Program-made: the position numbers and the translations under genes
Shown: one piece after another, positions 36,101 through 48,499 of the stretch
How positions within the stretch are numbered: the stretch's first letter is position 1
Layout: each line of letters starts with the position of its first letter
NCBI GenBank assembly: GCA_037043015.1
Contig: CM073326.1
Location: 5,181,845-5,245,844 of the forward strand
Source of the DNA: Bryum argenteum
Lineage: Eukaryota > Streptophyta > Bryopsida > Bryales > Bryaceae
DNA length: 64,000 bases
Reading direction: 5' to 3'
The notes under the pieces: model-generated
Seen by the model: the letters and a program-made list of their open reading frames with translations, nothing else
Told to the model about the DNA's origin: nothing
The model's database searches: none

Positions 36101-37499
36101 AAACAATCATATTTGAAACAGGACATCGATAATTGTAGCCTTGGTATTCATATGCATACTTTATCTTTTTATCTTATCATTTTGTGGCCTATATAGAATG
36201 ACATTCCCATATCATAAAAAAACATTGTTAACTGATTATGCACCAAGACAATAATCGAAGTATCTTTCCTACAACTTGGCTTTATGGTTCATACGGATGA
36301 GCATATAAAAGGAAAAACAAAAGATTTACATACATTGGTCCATAATATTGACATCTTACTTGATTTTAACCAAAACAAAAGAAATAAGAACTAATCCTAT
36401 TTTCAATTGATGAATATATATTAACCCCTAAAGGAGAAGCTCTACAGTGCACCTCCAAACATTCTTATTTGAATCCGTAAAAAAAAACATTAAAAAAAAA
36501 ATTGACTTAAAGAAATTCAGGAATAAGATCTTGGTTATAAGTGTCTCATGAGTCTACCCCACCAATTTTTATCAAATTTCACCGTACAGATCTTGAGTCA
36601 AAATTTTATTTTTACAAAAACAACACATTAAGAAAATATATAGGAGCAACATACAAGGAGGCTGAGAACAAATGAGGGAATAAATTTGAAACACAAAAAA
36701 ATTGATGCAAGAAAGACGGAAGCAAAGGGGGATGGAAGTGTACAGTACTTCAGAAGGTAACCAATGGGGAAGCGAGGAACTACGCCCAGGTGGCAAGGCC
36801 CAATTGGCGAAGAGGATGACCACGTGGCGGATGGGGAGACGTGTGGGAGATACTATTGTCAAGTGTACCTACCCTTCGAACTTATTGTCAGTGTACTGAA
36901 CTGAATGCGGTGGCCAATGAATGTTCAAGGAGGGGGGTACATCAGAACAGTACTGTAGCCCCGCCCGTTCCCACAACGGTGGTGCAGCCACGCCGCCCGC
37001 GTGCCCTTCCGTTCCCATCCTCGTTCCCCGCACAGGCATTTGCGCTTTCCACTTTGTTAGGAAAGTGTCCGCCTCACCTCATGCATGACCTGTGCGATGA
37101 ATCCACTGGCTCCATTTAACTGCAGGCATGCAAGGAGCCGAATCGAGTGCATCTCCTCGAACGATCAATTGACGAGGAGGATGAAGGTGTGTGTGGATGC
37201 ATTTTCCGTAGAACTACAGTAGCACTTTGCACTTGCAAATCCATTATACATGAGGAAAGTTCTAAAATATTGCTCTTAAGATTCTATGGGGCTTGTGCAG
37301 GTCATGGATCGAATCTGTTCATGCTCACTGAACATTGAAAAATGCGAATTCTGGGGGCCTGATGCACCGAGTCAAAAATGAAGTCTGCTTATAAGGTAGA
37401 CACACCTTTGTCATTCGAACATGTACCTCGTGTGTTTCGTAATGCTTGGCACTGTTTGGTGAGATTGATATCGTCGCTCGTTTTAAGTTCTCGTGTGAT
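36101..37499. other. Intergenic region without supported gene
   Basis: AT-rich to about 36650, then less so, with a GC-rich patch at 36950-37050. Open frames are short and unrecognised. The patch could be a remnant of the promoter of the duplicated gene that follows. Confidence 0.35.
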
Positions 37500-37579
37500 G
37501 TGGGAATGTGAGCTCCAGGAAGTCTCTTATGATATTATTCAGAGTTGTGTGTATGCAGAGAGCTCAGCAACTGGAAAGG

Positions 37580-38118
37580 ACGAACACTCTAGCTAGGGTT
37601 TGGACTTGGAGCCTTTAGTGTCCAGAATAACAAAGAGGACATCGTCTACTGCTCAGCAATACTGGATCGATTTGAGGAGATCGATCCAACAGCTGCCTCA
37701 GAAGCTGTAAGTGGAGCTGTAACTGAAACCTAGTAGGTTGCTGCACTTTTGTTCTTGATCACACCTACGTCTTGGTTAGTAAGAGATCTCAATCCTATCA
37801 ATTGGTAGGTTGTTACAGCTCTTTTAGAGCACGCAGTAGCAAGTGCACTAAGACGAGCTCAAGACGTATATGAGAATGGTGTTCGTGCTAAGGAAGCTGC
37901 CATTATTCGCTCAATGTGTTCCCTGAGCACATGTCTTTAGAATCGACATCGGCAAACCAGAATCATCATCCTGGTCTTGGAAGCTGCATTGTGGTGGAAT
38001 TGGATACATTAAGTAGCTTCTTGTGTCACCAATGTGACGCAGTTGTGAGCAACTTACGAAGAGATGAGCATTATGCTTATCGCTGTCCTGTCCTGATGTT
38101 GCTCCTTGACGACACTGA
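37580..38118 (+). pseudogene. Broken copy of the CxxC-H-C gene at 44939-45591
   Basis: Both exons and the intron of the intact minus-strand gene can be followed here in inverted orientation: exon 1 at 37580-37706 and exon 2 from 37809. The start codon is ACG, an in-frame TAG follows within a few codons, exon 1 is one base longer than in the intact copy, and exon 2 has several deletions that shift the frame. The stretch coding for SSFLCHQCDAVVSNLRRDEH is still readable. Similarity continues into the flanks (about 37500 to 38400), so this was a DNA-level duplication, not a retrocopy. Confidence 0.85.
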
Positions 38119-38400
38119 AGCCTAAAAGGTACTAGTTAAGCAATGCCAGCAGCAGATGTCTCAATTGTCAGCACATCTTGCAGGAACATTATGTGATATT
38201 GCAACTCTTATTTTTTATATATGACTCCCAATGATGTGAATGTACCCATATCTTGTCATGTCCTTTGGATTTAGCATTTTATAAGAGGAGGATTGAGAGA
38301 AAAGACTGTTTCCCGTGTTGTAATGCATTTTCTAGATTGGGTAGATTCATTGGGGATGAAGCTATTTTCAGTATGTGTCATTTTACATGTAAGTTTTGTT

Positions 38401-39010
38401 CGGCAATTCAGCTTATCTCTGATGATGTTTACGAGCATCAATCATGATCATGGTAGATCTTGCAATGTTCTTACTCGTCATCACATTGTGGGATGATTTC
38501 TATGTTCTTCTTTTGTGTCTTAATACTGGATGACCACTACCATAAAGGCAGGGATCAATTGGAGCCTTCCAAGAAGATTTGTAATGCACTTCAGAAGTGG
38601 AGCCGAACAGGGAAGATGTCCTGCTCTTTGTCGGTAGTATTACTCCTCCGAGTAACTCGAAAAAGTGTGTGTCCTTGAAATCAATAAGATATCTTGAAAA
38701 GAGAAAGGTATGATAAAAAGAGAAGTGCAGACACTCTGCAAAGTTGACGTGACGAAAGCATTCATTTGCTCTGGCTCCAGGTTCCACACATAAAGGAATG
38801 GAACACGACTTCAAGACCAGGTCAGTCCAAACAACCGAAAACAAAACTTGTGTGGAAAGCTTCAAGGATTTGATTGGTTTCAGTGGCAGTCCAATCATCT
38901 TCCAAACATCCGAACTTTACACTCATTCGTTTGAGTAGGAATTCCTCTTCATCCCATCCTCCTGGACAGCCACGAAAAGCGAAAGACTCGAATTAATGTG
39001 TAAAGAGATG
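38401..39010. other. Intergenic region without supported gene
   Basis: The sequence right of the inverted duplication. A 132-codon frame on the minus strand (38500-38898) has no motif I recognise and no splice-consistent extension. Confidence 0.3.
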
Positions 39011-39320
39011 CACGTTGCGTTTGGTAACCCAATATTCAAATATCACAGTGCATTGCATTAGGCAGTTCCATAGAAATATATGAAAATGGAAATAGAAAGT
39101 GAGAATACAAAAAGGAATGAAAGTAGTTGTGATTTGGAGCGAGTTTTGAATAATGAGAGATATTCAAGTCCGACTTAAATATTTTATTTGTTGTGAAATA
39201 TTGCAATGTTTTGATACTGCAATATTAGTTGGTGTTGTTTGAGTGAATATTGTGATATTCTAATTATTGCTATAGTGGGTGAAATATTGTGATACTTGAG
39301 TGGTTGTCAAACGCAGCCGC
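39011..39320. mobile_element. Possible MITE with TGCGTTTG ends (about 310 bp)
   Basis: The left end TTGCGTTTGGTAACC and the right end (inverse: CTGCGTTTGACAACC) form an imperfect inverted repeat, and both arms continue with ATATCACA/TATCACAATATT-type blocks. TGCGTTTGG ends are common in plant hAT- and Harbinger-type MITEs. I could not fix the target duplication, so family and exact ends are uncertain. Confidence 0.45.
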
Positions 39321-40974
39321 GCAATGTTTAAAAGATTGATGTGATTTTCAGATTGAGGATCCACATTTGTACATTCAACTTAAAGAGCGAGTATGCACGC
39401 ATAGCTATTCTTGTATATGATCGTGGAACTTTGGTGTTTAACCCCAAAAGGCCCATGGGGGTGGTCAAGGCTAGATTGAATCATTTTCAAACAATCCTAT
39501 TTAAAAATGATATGTAAAGAATTTAATTAACTTATGAAGATTCTTACAAGCCTAATTAGCTCTTTACTACTTTTGGCAACTTAGATAAAGGGCATGACTA
39601 TGATACTTTAGGTCGTAATTTGGCATGGGTGTGGCAATATATATAAATTGTTTGCAATTATTTTTGCAAAATTGATTTCGAGTATTGAAACTTTGATAAC
39701 CAATTTTTTGATAATTTAGGCTCAACTGAGGCAGATTTTTTTTTTGTTTATTGTTAACATTCCAAAATAACTTCCTCGATGACTGCGATCAAAGTTCTTT
39801 GACTCTAGACTCCAAGTGATTGGCATTTTAACAACTTCCATAAACCATGGTACTTTTTTGTGAGGAAGGTCATTTATTGACTTCTACTAAAATTGTAGTA
39901 TGCATTTTTTGAGGTATATCTACCTTTGATATCACACAAGGCAAAATTGTTCTTTAGCTATAAAAGATTATTTGATGAACCGCATGCTTTCAAAAACAAA
40001 TCCCAAAAAGATAAATTTAAATTTTAAGCAACCTCGGAAGTTGGGGCAAACTTTATAGATTGGTTGATATAATTATATGTGTTGGCAAAGCTTGTGCTTT
40101 GAGATGTTTTACGTAAGGTTTAAATTCTTAGAGTACACTAGTATAATAAGTGGCTAGGTTGTAATAGGCACAAACCTTATAATTAAACGTGCTTTGCAAA
40201 TTTTATTCACGTGTAATTTAAATCATGTCATTAGTAATTAAAGGTAGAATTAAATTTTAGTGCTAGAAGATTATATTTTTAGAATCCAAAAAGGAAAAGT
40301 TTAAATTGCTATATAATCATGATAGAAATTAACATAGTTGTAGAAGTAGTGAATATCATATCATAGATATCTCTAGTAAAAAAATATTGTTAACCTTCAA
40401 TATAAAATAATAATAATAGTGATATTGAATTTTATTTCTCAACTCTAAAATACGTTTTCTTATTGCTGTATTTTTTATATTTTTTAAATAAATTGATAGA
40501 AGATTAAGAAAGATAAAGAAAACATTAATGTAAAAGAAAATTCATTTACAATAAAAAGAAAGATCTTTATTTTTTATTATAATTTTATTGCCACATTCAT
40601 TAGTAGAAAATAGGTCCTTGACCATTTAATGATAACAACCAAAAGTGTCCTCAAAGACCAAATCTTTATTTAATTCATTGAGGGTGTGAATCACCTAGGT
40701 CAACTAGAAGATAGATAGATAGATAAAAACTCCAATCCTTTTTCAGGACTAAAAGGTGCTTAACTTCAGAGTTCTGATGGGATCTGGTGTAGTAGCCTTG
40801 GTATAACCGCATCACGGTCGACTAGAACATAAATGCTAATAAAAAGATAGCTTTCAAAAAAAGCAACAATATAAATTGCAAAGAATAGTGTTGGAAAGAT
40901 GCTAAATTATGCACAAATTTGTACTATATAAAACTTCTAGCACCATTCGTACAATCATATCAAAACAAATCAAA
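39321..40974. other. AT-rich intergenic DNA with an isolated element end
   Basis: No gene is supported. At 39438 the sequence TTAACCCCAAAAGGCCCATGG resembles the end of the 370-bp TTAA element (TTAACCCTTAAACGCCCATGG), but no matching right end was found, so it is probably a decayed remnant. Confidence 0.4.
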
Positions 40975-41291
40975 GATTTGGGCAATACGGAAGAAGGGGC
41001 AACCTTTTCCAATAGGCAAAGGGAGCTGGGAAGTTATCCACTTCGCGGAGGAGTATTGAACAAAGAAGGCTGAAGCGTTCTCCTGGACGGTTGAATGCTT
41101 ACGGGACGAACTTAGCTTCGAGGGCTAATCAGTTGATCCAATTCATTGGTCTTTACATTGTTTTCCAAGGTGTTCTTCTGACTGCTTGTGTTCAAGCCTC
41201 CCGCTTGACTTGTAAAAATTACAGGTTTCCTCTTAGTTTAGATATCATTGCCACCTTGTGTGTTGTATTGGGCGTTGCGTTGAAGATCTAG
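40975..41291 (+). pseudogene. Fragment encoding a two-helix membrane segment
   Basis: The frame ending at 41291 encodes two hydrophobic stretches, about LIQFIGLYIVFQGVLLTACV and PLSLDIIATLCVVLGVALKI, joined by a short basic loop. There is no ATG in the open part (the first possible codon is TTG at 41091), and an in-frame stop lies upstream, so it looks like a piece of a larger membrane-protein gene. I do not recognise the family. A minimal small protein cannot be excluded. Confidence 0.3.
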
Positions 41292-41560
41292 GAGATCCGT
41301 GATTTTGAGAAGTTGAAATTTGATTTCAACCAGGAACACAAGGTAAAAACTTATGCTTATACAAGATTAGTCAAATCAAATCCTCGAAGCTATGCTAAGC
41401 GGAAATACGTAATGCAAGAGCTCCAAGTCTCACCTGACCGGAAATGACATTGTTTAACGAAACAACCCTAGTTCAAAACACATGCAAAGACACTCCTCCA
41501 AACATGCGGAGAATGCCGGTCTTTCAAACAATTAATAAACAAGACTACAGCGAAAAGGCA

Positions 41561-41665
41561 TACCATAATGAATACCAGAAACCGCGAGGTTACAAGCAGG
41601 ATGAGGAAGCTCTTTTATGAAATCATGATCCCATAAAGCGTCATAGGTAGGGTTACTGGAGCGAC
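41561..41665 (-). pseudogene. Stray fragment of AHK1-like exon 1
   Basis: About 105 bp align closely with 34121-34228, the 3' part of exon 1 of the histidine kinase, in the same orientation; shared runs include AGCAGGATGAGGAAGCTCTT and GTAGGGTTACT. Similarity starts at the exon-intron border and stops before the start codon. The frame is altered, and no further kinase exons were found nearby. Confidence 0.8.
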
Positions 41666-43556
41666 ATGCAAAGAACGCCACTCTTCTAAACAGGCGAAGA
41701 ACACATGTAATTTACGCTTGTTAAAGGTAGTCAAAAAATTTCAAGTGAGATATATTTAAATCAATAATAAATTTTACAAGGAGCAAACCATTTAATAAAA
41801 GTACAATATATAAATAATGAAACCAATTAAACAATGACTATTGATATCTATTCATATCTTTACCCTATTTATTAAAAAATAATATTTTAAGAATTGAATA
41901 AATTATTTTATCAGTTGTGCATCTTCAATTACAAGTTTATAATGTAGTTAAGGCATCATATTAGGGATCTTTTACATGGGGAGTCAAGTTGAGCATGGAC
42001 CTGAAGGAGGGCAAGAAATCCTTCTAATGTAATTGATTAATTACTTGCACTTAAAAAAAGTAAATCAATCACATTGAGAGGATTCTTGCTCCCTATCCGC
42101 ACTATGTATAACTAGACTCTCCATCCAAAGCGTCCCTAAGTTGAAATATATCCAATTTTACTCTATAGAATTTGTACGTATCCATCATTAAGTTTGAATG
42201 CAAAGATAATTATATGATAAGACATATTCAATAAAAAATGTATTGAAAAATCTATCCAAAGTGATGTAATGTGTGAGGCTCATAATATCAAATTTTGAAA
42301 ATATTGTCGACAATTTGTGTACCCCAACATTGTATGGTTGTAATTTGAATAGCTTATGTTTATTATATGCTTGATACATAAAGAGATTATCATTGTGGAC
42401 AAAAAATTGATCAAGAAATTTATGGGGTTAAGGTTTGCAAATTTCATTACACATGTACTGTACCCACCAACAAGTTTACGTTCAGGAATGAAACAAGAGA
42501 ACATGCCACAATCTTCAAACAATTGCCATGTTCACAAAAATAATCCAAATTACCAACTACAAATTGTATCGGAGAGATGATGTGGTATTCTATATCATCA
42601 TTTGAAGAAATTCCAATAAAAACTAGAAATTCTATCTTAATATACAGCTTTTTAACATATTATTTACTTTTTATCCTTAGCTATTATTAGAAGTTACTAT
42701 TGTTGAGGCATGAAAATAATGAAAACCTTCAACCATCTTTAAAGAAAGCTATTTCGATACACTTTCTATATATGCAACTCCTTTTTAGAAAAAGATTGAA
42801 TTGTACCCCCCATGAAGCCCAACATTGAACTTTTGTACTCTAAGTAAATGTCACAATAAACAAAAGCAACTTTAAGTGATCATAACTACCACCTGGAATA
42901 ACCAAATTCCATGACACTACCACCAAAGTGCTCGAAATGTAGCAAACGCTATCAAAACTATCGCTTTCGTGCTAATCCAAGCCTCATGTGTAAGAAAAGG
43001 CCATGAGCAATCACAACACTTTAGAATGTGTATGTAGCTTTTTCAATAAGAGACAACATCAAGGTCTCTCACACTAACTCACCTCAATATTTGTAAATGT
43101 AAGCCACATATATGTAAAGGGCATCAAAAGAGGTTGCTAGAGAGATATTAATACTCTTTTTTCCAACAAACCTCACCATGAAATGATCTTCATAACATCT
43201 AAAGGTAGATACTAAAAGTAAGTTAAAAGATACTAAAGTTATCAAATCAATTTACACTTTTTTAAAAGATTTTTCATGCATTGGTAAAAAAAAATTCACT
43301 ACCTTACTCTCACACTTCATAATTTGCAATTTTGATAGATTTTACAAACGTGGTGATCATTTGAAAGTTGAGGGTATGTAATCTCTTCTTGCTCTGAATG
43401 TAAACTTCTTAGTGTGTACTGTACATGTGAAGCCCCATGATCATCTCTTCAAGAGTGTTGCTCTATATCTTACAATCATCTTGGATGCAGAAAAGGATGA
43501 ATTTCTTTTAGAGATAGCCAATAGTGGCTCCTCCGATGTTGTAGAAATGACAAGTT

Positions 43557-43863
43557 TATGGTATGCACACCTATATGCGGACACCTACCTAAAGGCGTGC
43601 ACCCAAGATTCTTTCTTTCATGAAGATCTAACCTCCCTTGCATGTACCTCATGCGGACATAATTAGGGTGTCCGCCTTTAGGCTACTGCTTCTAAAATAT
43701 TGTATTTAATTATGTGTGTTTTTTTTAAAACCACAAAAATAGGGAAAGTGAGTCTTTTCCTATTCCTCATCCCTGAAAAATAGTAACCCACTCATTTCTC
43801 TTTCCAAGTATATAGATTCCCTCAATTTTCCTTAAGTGTACGATAATAGGTGTGCATACCATA
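43557..43863. repeat. Inverted repeat, 18-bp perfect arms
   Basis: TATGGTATGCACACCTAT (43557-43574) is repeated in inverse orientation as ATAGGTGTGCATACCATA (43846-43863). Weaker complementarity continues outside the arms (GGCTCCTC against GAGGAGCC). It may be an old transposon with inverted ends. Confidence 0.55.
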
Positions 43864-44292
43864 ATGCTCCTTGATTCTACACTTGTAGTGTAGGAGGCGC
43901 AATAATCATTCAAATTTAAAATAAAAAAGTTTATTGAAGAGGAGCCGAGGATATCGATTGGACCGATGTGCAAATCGTAGAGGGGATTGAAACATCTGGA
44001 ATCATAAATGTTTGATTTAATTCGAATTGAAGTAAAGTTACCTCAATAAGTAAATAGTTGAATAAATAAAGATATACACCATAGGAACATTGAAGTTAAG
44101 TTGGAAGTTATCTAACTTATATTCACCAAGTAAGTAGTTTTTGACATAGTAGTTTTTAAGACATCTTTAGCACAATGAAGTTTGAACCTCCTACCTTGAA
44201 GTGGTGTCTGAACCCTCTCAAACTACACCGGATCATCGAATGATCATATTAGTGCCAATATAAATAACACATTGAATCATCAAATGGTGCTA

Positions 44293-44358
44293 GTGAAATA
44301 GCATAACGAAGAGGCACCATGCAAAGTGAAATAACATAACGAAGAGGCACCATGCAAT
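44293..44358. repeat. 33-bp tandem duplication
   Basis: Two adjacent copies of a 33-bp unit beginning GTGAAATA and containing CATAACGAAGAGGCACCATG, differing at two positions. Confidence 0.85.
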
Positions 44359-44938
44359 CACACAATTCACAATTCACAGAAGTGACACAGATAACTAGCA
44401 AGCAACGATCGACTATACATCTCAAGTGCATTACAATCCTTCTAAAAGTACTAAGACTCCATTTGATACGTGTCTTTACGAAAGTGATCAAGACTCTGTT
44501 TTATGAAAGTGATCAAGTTTAAGGACACAAAACTACATGCATAATAAGCACATGGCAAATATCTCCACAATAAAGTAACATGTAACAATATGTATCTACA
44601 GATCACATCAGATAAAGTCACTCATGAACATAACTTACATGTAAACTAGCACACGCTGGCAATAGCACCTTGTAAACTAGCACATACTTCCTGGCAATAG
44701 CACCTCGATCACCTTCATTGACCCCCAAAGCCTACCTATTATAGAAAATGCTTTACAACACGATAAGCAATCTTTCTCTCAATTGCTAGCTCCTGTGGAT
44801 ATGACAGGATCTGTCACAAGTCTGCGTGAAGTTTCTATCATTGAGAGATATTTGAATAAGTACCACATAATGTTCCTGCACTATGTGCTGACAATTGAAA
44901 CATCTGCTGCTGGCATTACCAACGCTACCTTACAAGCT

Positions 44939-45591
44939 TCAGTGTTGTCGAGGTGCACCACCAGGACACCAATAAGCAAAGTGCTCATCTCTTCGTAAGT
45001 TGCTCACAACTCCGTCGCATTGGTGACACAAGAAGCTGCTGCCATCAGCCGATGCATCCAACACCACCTGCTCCCTGCCGCTCTCTGCCAGAATGCAGCT
45101 CTCAAGACCAGGATGATGATTATGGTTTGCCGTTGCCGTATCTACGGACATATGCTCAGTGAATGTCGCAATTGCACATTGAGCAAATAATGTTGTCAGC
45201 TCATCGGCAGCTTCATTGGCTCGAACGCCGTTCTCATATACGTCACGAGCTCGTCTCAATGCAGTTGTTACTGCCTGCTCCCCTCCTATGCTACGCAGAG
45301 CTGCAACAACCTACAATTCATTCGACAGGATGATAGATTTAAGATCTACTAACACCAAGACCGTAGGTGTGGGCTTGGTATCGCAACAATTATGCACAAG
45401 AATAGTAGGTGAAACTAGCTTTCATGTGAATGTGAATCGCTACGAGGTTCCAGTGCTTCACTTACAGCTTGTAAGGCAGCTGCTGGATCTCCTCCATTCA
45501 AGTGCTGCCGAGCTGTAGCAAGAATTGAGGCGATGTCCTCTTTGTTATTCTGGCCACTAAAGCCTCCTACTCCAAATCCTAAAGTGTTCAT
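44939..45591 (-). CDS. Uncharacterised small plant protein with CxxC-x12-H-x4-C motif (2 exons)
   Basis: Exon 1 is 45591-45466 and exon 2 is 45310-44939, joined in phase 0 across a GT-AG intron, giving 165 aa. The protein starts MNTLGFGVGGFSGQNN, has an alanine-rich, probably helical middle (QHLNGGDPAAALQAVVAAL, ALRRARDVYENGVRANEAAD), and ends with CHQCDGVVSNLRRDEHFAYWC, shortened here as C-x2-C-x12-H-x4-C, which could bind one zinc ion. No signal peptide or membrane helix is visible. I believe similar proteins of unknown function occur in other plants, but I cannot name the family. A broken inverted copy lies at 37580-38118. A spliced 5' leader exon probably lies near 46313-46500. Confidence 0.8.
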
Positions 45592-46650
45592 CCTTTCCAG
45601 TTACTAAACTCTCTGCATACACACGGACCGGAATCATGAGAAACATCCTGCACTTCCCATTCCTTCAGCACTACGAGCTCAATACCAGCTACAAAATCAA
45701 TCATTCCAATCACCAAACATTACGAAACACACAAGGTATTTCTAGAGTCACTTGATTGTGACAAGAAGGAATCGGATAGTAACAAAAGCCGCGCAGAAAT
45801 TAACGACCGGGCAGTTCACTATTTCGAATCACTGAGCTCAATACAATATCTGTGTCAAAACCCTAATTGTGAGCTTCACAAACTGTTCGAATCATTACAA
45901 ATTCGTCAATTTCTTACGTAAAGGTCAAAAGATCCCAATCCACAATCTCTTTTCCAACATGAGGGACTGGATGCAGAGATCGACTCAGAAGTTACTAAAC
46001 ACCACTATGTTCCAAGACGCACGCTTATCATTCCACTCCCGTAAAGAGAAGTAGAACTTGCAGCATTGGGAATACCAATACGACTCCGATGAACGAAAAT
46101 CAAGATTGGATTTTTTAAGTGACCAAAATTTATTACCAAATCTCTAAAACTCAGTCGAGCTTAATCAGAACCCTAATTTAGAGCTTCACAAATCTGAAGA
46201 AAAGAAACGAAGTTTCAACTCGTTGAAAAAGAAAGAGAAACCTAAAACAGATCGGTTCAACTGGGACATCTGTGAATTTATGACTTCTTCACCGGAACCC
46301 TAAACGCACCTGCAAAGAGCGCGTCAATCACGAACACTCCGGTGACTTGAGCTCCTCCATCAAGTTATGATCACGGAGACCTCCAGTTCTGGAAATTTTG
46401 TCCTGATCGAAGGATCCAGAAAATTGGCTGCGGCGACGGCCTTCGTCGAGCTCGCGTTTACTTTTCGAGCAACACTTGCCTTGTTCTGGATGGTGCAGTG
46501 TGATACCCTGGCCCGCCGATCCCCGGTCCAGTAACAGGTTCCTGGTCATAAGGAGGGTATTGTACACTCGGAAGCGAGGAACGTACAGTATGAGTAGGTA
46601 GAAATTTCGAGCTTCTAAAGGCTAATTTGTCGTCAGTGGAGCGCAATATC
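45592..46650 (-). promoter_or_regulatory. Probable 5' leader intron and promoter of the CxxC-H-C gene
   Basis: On the minus strand, a GC-richer block at about 46500-46313 ends with CTTTGCAG followed by GTGCGTTTAG, a good splice donor. This suggests a non-coding first exon whose intron ends shortly before the ATG at 45591. Open frames in this block do not resemble any protein I know. Confidence 0.4.
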
Positions 46651-46884
46651 GGCTCAATGATTTATCATACCCAATAATTTTCAAAGATATGCTATGTTTT
46701 AACGACGATATGCTCAACGATATGTTTTATAAACCATCTTCATTGCTTTTTCCTTTGCTACTTGTCACATGAACTATATTTACTGCTTTTTCTTGGCTGG
46801 TTAATTTTCAGTGAAAAGAATGGTAGATCTAAAAAGCCATGTGTGTTCGAAGATTCGAGCTCCAGCATATTCAAGAATACAAGT

Positions 46885-47864
46885 TTGACCCCTAAACATC
46901 CCTAGTGTCGAAAAACGACATTTTGGATGAAGGGCAGAAACTTTGAAGAGCCATAACTTCTTCATCCAAACTCCGTTTTTGACGAAATCACTTGGGTTAT
47001 GTCACAAATCAAGTCTAGTTTATGTGGTATAAATTGCAGACTCATAAAATAAAGTATGAATAAATGGTATGGATTTTAGTGAAGGCAGCTTTTGTTTTTG
47101 GGTTCTCAAACATTTGGCATGTTTTAGCATTGCAAGCCAATTATGTGGAATCTAAAATAGTTTTTCATGATTTTTTTTTCATAGGTTTGATATTTAGATG
47201 CATCCCAACAACTTTGTAGTTGGAAGTTTTTTGATCTAGATAACTTTGGTATTGGCTTTGCAATGATGTTTCTACGATGAAAAAAGTGAAAAAATGGATG
47301 ATTTTTGAAGAGCTAGATCTCCTTCATCCACCGTTAGATTTTGACTTAACTTTTTGGGATGGGTTCCAATTATAGTCTATTTTTAGTGGTAGAAACCTTG
47401 ACCCAATCGAGGATATATTGAAGAAAAGGCATGGATTTGAGTGCGAGGGGTCTAGTTTTGGACTATTCTTCCTTTGTAAAATTTTTGGCAGTTTTCACGA
47501 CTACAAGGCTACTATTTGAGCCAAGATTTTTTTTTGATGAATTTTTTTGGTACAAGTGTATCTTTGAAATGAAGATGAACAACTTTCTAGTTGCTGATTT
47601 TTTGATTGCAAATTTCATGTTGGTAGTATTTTCACTTCAAAGTGGAGATGATGGTATTTTGTAGCCTGTTTTGCGCACTAATATGTTATGATCTCGCAAT
47701 CTATGAGGTCCCATGAGTCAAGTTTTGGTCCACATGATCTACTACAAGTCTATTACAAGTTTGTACGGTTGAGATCTGAATAGCTTATCTTTATTTTCAT
47801 CTATATTACTTTTTTTGAAAATGAGTTTTTGGCTAAAAATACCCCAAGAACGTTTAGGGGTTAA
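46885..47864. mobile_element. Long TTAA-type element, copy D (about 980 bp)
   Basis: The left end TTGACCCCTAAACATCC and right end CGTTTAGGGGTTAA form short inverted ends (CCCCTAAAC). The outer tetranucleotide is TTAA on the right and TTGA on the left, consistent with an aged TTAA duplication. The interior is AT-rich and non-coding. A truncated inverse copy is at 35294-36100. Confidence 0.65.
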
Positions 47865-48499
47865 GTTAGCTTTTGTTAAATAAGATTCAACTGAGGCTAT
47901 GGAAGAAGACTGAAGACGCTCTCTGAGCCGGAGGCACAAATTCCAACAGAAAACCCAATTCGGCGCTTCTGCTTTACGGTGCAGTGTGCCCGCCCTCTGC
48001 CAAAAGGCGACTTGCAGTCGATCCTGTCCTTGGACCTGTTCCCCACAGCACCACCGTTAACTCAAGAAATATAAACAGCATTCAAAAACCTTCTCGGGGA
48101 TATTATCAACATAATACAATGGTGCCCTGACAGGCGCAATAATTCGGACAGTCATAATGAAGCCCCCCATTGCAGAATGTACTCCTCTCTCAGAAGATGC
48201 TGCCACATGACATTGTCTCTGCCTGTGCGCCGCCTCTTCCTCATCATCATCCACATGTAGCCACAGCTCCAGACCTCCAGTTCATTAAAATACTTTGCAA
48301 ATCTCGAGTTGACAAGCTAGATTGTCCAAGTCCTTCACTAGCCCTGTCCTCGCAATGTCAATATTGATCACATTGTCAAAGATCATGCTTGTACACGATA
48401 CACTTCATACGTGTGGGAATCGCATCGCAATGAAGGAGTTCGTGCGGACTATGGCTTACTAGGCGAGCGTTCGCAAGGAAGAAGATTCATTTTGTGTCC
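47865..48499 (+). promoter_or_regulatory. Upstream region of the GH17 glucanase gene
   Basis: Between the TTAA element and the glucanase start codon. No clear TATA box could be assigned. A 65-codon minus-strand frame (48057-48254) has no recognisable domain and is not called. Confidence 0.35.

Larger units (their letters stand above)
41700..44638. other. AT-rich intergenic DNA
   Basis: No gene is supported; open frames are short and low-complexity. It contains an 18-bp inverted repeat pair (43557-43574 and 43846-43863) and a 33-bp tandem duplication (44293-44358), listed separately. Confidence 0.4.

Noticed and set aside
46328..46646. Overlapping short minus-strand frames upstream of the CxxC-H-C gene
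   Set aside because: They end before a good splice donor and look like a non-coding leader exon.
48057..48254. 65-codon minus-strand frame starting MDDDEEEAA
   Set aside because: No recognisable domain and too short to support alone.
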